The position numbers and the translations under genes were made by a program. From Deltaproteobacteria bacterium (GTDB taxonomy: Bacteria > Desulfobacterota_B > Binatia > UBA9968), in the NCBI GenBank assembly GCA_027297485.1, contig JAPUHZ010000316.1, positions 1 to 16,854 on the forward strand: 16,854 nucleotides of DNA. The letters run 5' to 3'. Shown here piece by piece: positions 14,696 to 16,854 of the stretch. Position 1 is the first letter of the stretch; each line of letters starts with the position of its first letter. The notes below the pieces were generated by a model. That model saw only the letters and a list, made by a program, of their open reading frames with translations, was not told where the DNA came from and made no database searches.

Positions 14696-14712
14696 TCTAT
14701 AGCTCCTATAGA
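14696..14712. promoter_or_regulatory. 17-bp perfect dyad upstream of lysR
   Basis: TCTATAG-CTC-CTATAGA, 7-bp arms with a 3-base centre, about 57 bases upstream of the lysR start. Good operator geometry for a dimeric regulator, possibly the LysR protein itself. Confidence 0.45.
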
Positions 14713-14742
14713 CGCCAATTATCATCCTGCCACTTCTCCTTG

Positions 14743-14773
14743 TTGTCAATACCCCCATACGGGTACTTATAAG
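14743..14773 (+). promoter_or_regulatory. promoter with dyad in a 19-bp spacer, reading toward the multicopper oxidase
   Basis: -35 TTGTCA (14743-14748) and -10 TATAAG (14768-14773) are 19 bases apart. The dyad TACCC-N6-GGGTA (14750-14765) is centred in that spacer. Stretched spacers with a central dyad are the hallmark of MerR-family (CueR-type) promoters, and the C/G-run half-sites also resemble CsoR operators. A minus-strand TTGACA (14749-14744) overlaps it and may serve lysR. The implied leader to the oxidase start is about 345 bases. Confidence 0.45.
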
Positions 14774-14883
14774 TCTACTCCTTTGGGTGTAAGGACCTGT
14801 GTCTCTGGAGTTAGAGTATAGAGCAAACTCCATGGCAGCCATCGGAAGAAAGTGTTGGACAAGTTTTTTGCCTTGTGGTTTAA

Positions 14884-14905
14884 AAGGAGGCCATAAGGAG
14901 GCCAT
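14884..14905 (+). repeat. two tandem copies of an 11-mer
   Basis: AAGGAGGCCAT twice in direct succession, with a degenerate third (TAGGAGAAAT) after it, in the leader of the multicopper oxidase. The 11-bp period is close to one helical turn. Function unknown. Confidence 0.5.
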
Positions 14906-15126
14906 TAGGAGAAATCCCCCTATCACGTAGGAGAGATTCACTAATCGTAATAAGAAAATGAGGGTGAATTGGGGGTAGATCCAAGAAATCAATTTGGTTG
15001 GTTTTTGGTTTCTGACTGCCTTAGTCCTCCTAAGTTTTGCCCCGCCCATCCTCCATAAGGTTCAGCCGAGGGGGTTTACGCGGTCTTTTTTGAAAAGCAA
15101 CAATTTAAAGAGAGGAGATCAGATAT

Positions 15127-16854
15127 ATGAAGTTACAAGCAGTGAGGCAAAGCAGTTGGCTGTGGCTTCTGCCGGGTGCCCTCGGTTTTATCTTTAGTGT
15201 GGGGCTTTTGGCGCCGGGTAGTGCCCAGGCTTGCCACACGAAGTTCGGCCAGGCTCTAAAGCGCATGTCGGTTCTCACCGGAGGGGAAACGATGACAGGT
15301 GGCGCGATCACACAATCCGGCGGCAATAAGATTACGGTTGTGGCGACGGACGAGGATGTCCAGATTTGTCCCAGCGGAAACGCGACGAAGATGTGGACGT
15401 TGGGCGGGAACTTCCCCCCTCCGACGATTCGAAGGAATACCCGTCCGGATTCGGTTGTTGGGAGCACGAGCCCAACAAGGCTCGAATTCATTAATAAACT
15501 TGGCGCTGGCCCCGGCGAGATCGGTCATGATGACGGTACGGGTGTTAGTGGGGCACAGGGCTTAGGGGGTGGAACTCAAACCGGGGTCGCGGGGGATCAT
15601 AGTGAGATCGGCATCCATCATCACGGCTCTCATGTGGCCCCTTTAGGTGACGGCGGGGCCTGCTGGTTCTTCATCGAGAGAGAAGCCATCAACGCAGGCA
15701 ACAGCAGCCGGACCTACACTTACCACCTGAGAGAAAATGATAGTGCGAACAATACGGGAGGAGAGAGAGGAGTTTCCGAGTGGTATCATAACCACCGGGT
15801 GGATGTGACCGGCCACACGGCGTGGAAAGGTTTGGCAGGCGGATTTTTCATCATCGACGATGATGCCGATCCTCTTGTTGCTTCTCCTGGTTGTGGTTCT
15901 GGTGAGGCTCGAAAAGCTGCTTCTGGGACTTGTGTTACTGTTGGTTCAAACACTACTGTCCCCAGGGGTCCCGCGATCACTACTGCTACTGATGGGACAA
16001 GCGATACTCGAACGTATGTTAGTACTACAACCCCGGTGAACAAAGGCTACAAGTTTGACGTTGAGCTCGTGTTAAGGGACCTGCAGTTCGACAACAGCAA
16101 CCAGGCGCCGTACGTCTTCGACGGCCAGGGCAGCGTCGGCGATCACATCTTGGTCAACGGCGTCCCCCAGCCCAAGTTCGAGGTCCAGGCGCGCAAGTAT
16201 CTGTTCCGGGTCGTCGTCCCGGGGAACTCGCGTAAGTACTTCATGCGCCTTGCGCAGGTGGGAGGCGGAGGAGGCGGAGGAGGTGGAGGAGGTGGAGGAT
16301 GGGGCGGACGCAGACGCAGAGACAGAGACCCAGACCCCCCAGCCCAGACGTTAATCGACCTGCTCCATGTCCAGTCGGACGCCGGATACATGCAGAACGC
16401 CGTGGCCCGGCAGCAAATCACCATCGGCATTGCCGAGAGGGTTGCATTTGTCATCGACTTCAGTCAGTTCTCGCCCGGCACGAGTCTCATTCTGCAAAAC
16501 AATGACAGCGCTTCCGGCCAATGCGTTCCCCATAGCTGTTCCACTGCCACATCCGAGATCATGCGGTTCGATGTCGTGGACAACGTCACGGCCGACGGCC
16601 CAGACGCCACGGTCGAAGACGGCGATCATCTGCGGAATATTCCGAACAATGTTTCGTCATCCGCCTCCTATATCGGGGACGTAACTGGAAAAAACCGGGC
16701 CTTCAGATTTACCAGTGAAGGGCAACCGTTCTGGACCATGGTCCGAGAAGACACCGACAACATTGATGGAGATCCGAAAGACAGGATCATGGACTGCCGG
16801 CGCTACGATGCGGACCCGTTTGTCAACACCGTGGAGAAGTGGACACTCCATGGC
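15127..16854 (+). CDS. exported multicopper oxidase (3' end beyond window)
   Basis: Open for 576 codons from ATG 15127 to the window edge without a stop. GAGGAG lies about 8-12 bases upstream. A Sec signal peptide (R7, hydrophobic core 11-29, SAQA before C36) predicts export. Two copper-site motifs are present: HHHGSH (164-169), the first trinuclear-site His-X-His, and WYHNHRVDVTGHTAWKGLAG (from 219), the second, as in CotA/bilirubin-oxidase-type enzymes. The visible end, VEKWTLHG, is where the third motif (HPxHxH) normally begins, so the T1 site lies outside. Oddities are a Gly13 run with an Arg/Asp/Pro tail (379-405) and a Thr/Ser/Gly-rich insertion with C256 and C269. The substrate (metal, phenol or other) cannot be told. 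It is a candidate T2SS cargo. Confidence 0.85.
   Translation, partial: MKLQAVRQSSWLWLLPGALGFIFSVGLLAPGSAQACHTKFGQALKRMSVLTGGETMTGGAITQSGGNKITVVATDEDVQICPSGNATKMWTLGGNFPPPTIRRNTRPDSVVGSTSPTRLEFINKLGAGPGEIGHDDGTGVSGAQGLGGGTQTGVAGDHSEIGIHHHGSHVAPLGDGGACWFFIEREAINAGNSSRTYTYHLRENDSANNTGGERGVSEWYHNHRVDVTGHTAWKGLAGGFFIIDDDADPLVASPGCGSGEARKAASGTCVTVGSNTTVPRGPAITTATDGTSDTRTYVSTTTPVNKGYKFDVELVLRDLQFDNSNQAPYVFDGQGSVGDHILVNGVPQPKFEVQARKYLFRVVVPGNSRKYFMRLAQVGGGGGGGGGGGGGWGGRRRRDRDPDPPAQTLIDLLHVQSDAGYMQNAVARQQITIGIAERVAFVIDFSQFSPGTSLILQNNDSASGQCVPHSCSTATSEIMRFDVVDNVTADGPDATVEDGDHLRNIPNNVSSSASYIGDVTGKNRAFRFTSEGQPFWTMVREDTDNIDGDPKDRIMDCRRYDADPFVNTVEKWTLHG
16261..16326 (+). repeat. GGN trinucleotide tract and GACGCAGA/GACCCAGA micro-repeats in the oxidase
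   Basis: Thirteen glycine codons (GGA/GGC/GGT, 16261-16299), Trp and two more Gly are followed by CGCAGA and GAC repeats that encode an RRRRDRDPDPP-type segment. It is an in-frame low-complexity insertion in a cupredoxin region. Confidence 0.75.

Noticed and set aside
14832..14930. 32-codon frame (MAAIGRKCWTSF...) in the oxidase leader
   Set aside because: No Shine-Dalgarno sequence and its body is just the 11-mer tandem repeat translated.
15127..15234. Lipoprotein signal on the oxidase (C36 after the signal peptide)
   Set aside because: The residues before Cys (A-Q-A) do not fit a lipobox, since Gln at -2 is atypical; ordinary Sec cleavage is more likely.

Overview
The window holds a nearly complete type II secretion system (T2SS) locus of a Gram-negative, uncultured-type bacterium, flanked by small accessory genes on the left and by a lysR / multicopper-oxidase divergent pair on the right. 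Gene content (a GspE carrying an MshEN-like N-terminal region, a GspL whose C-terminus is PilN-like, a GspC without a PDZ domain) suggests a lineage such as Methylomirabilota (NC10), Nitrospirota or Desulfobacterota. The sequence alone does not settle which.

Layout. 1-1000: remnant of a coding region, a possible 31-aa membrane peptide, and two minus-strand small genes (an 80-aa unknown and a 101-aa protein with two zinc-finger-like clusters). 988-1722: about 0.7 kb with no convincing gene but several perfect dyads, a 19-bp sequence repeated 8.7 kb away, and a good promoter just before gspE. 1723-9896: gspE-F-G-H-I-J-K-L-M on the plus strand, mostly joined by ATGA overlaps. 9897-10271: 375-bp gap with the second copy of the 19-bp repeat and its own promoter. 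10272-13609: gspC-gspD. The GspD secretin ends in a SPOR (peptidoglycan-binding) domain, an unusual fusion. 13710-14639: minus-strand LysR-type regulator. 14640-15126: divergent regulatory region with a dyad centred in a 19-bp promoter spacer (MerR/CsoR-like). 15127-16854 and beyond: a Sec-exported multicopper oxidase, cut by the window end.

How it fits together. GspE powers the GspF/L/M inner-membrane platform, GspG/H/I/J/K form the pseudopilus, GspC links the platform to the GspD outer-membrane channel, and the exported multicopper oxidase next door is a plausible cargo. The prepilin peptidase (GspO), a pilotin and GspN are not in the window.

Most unusual points: the GspD-SPOR fusion; prepilin leader peptides built from DNA-level micro-repeats (four tandem AAAAGGC copies in gspI, and one 35-nt repeat read in two different frames in gspJ and gspK); the shared 19-bp element upstream of both T2SS transcription units; and the metal-sensor-like promoter upstream of the multicopper oxidase.
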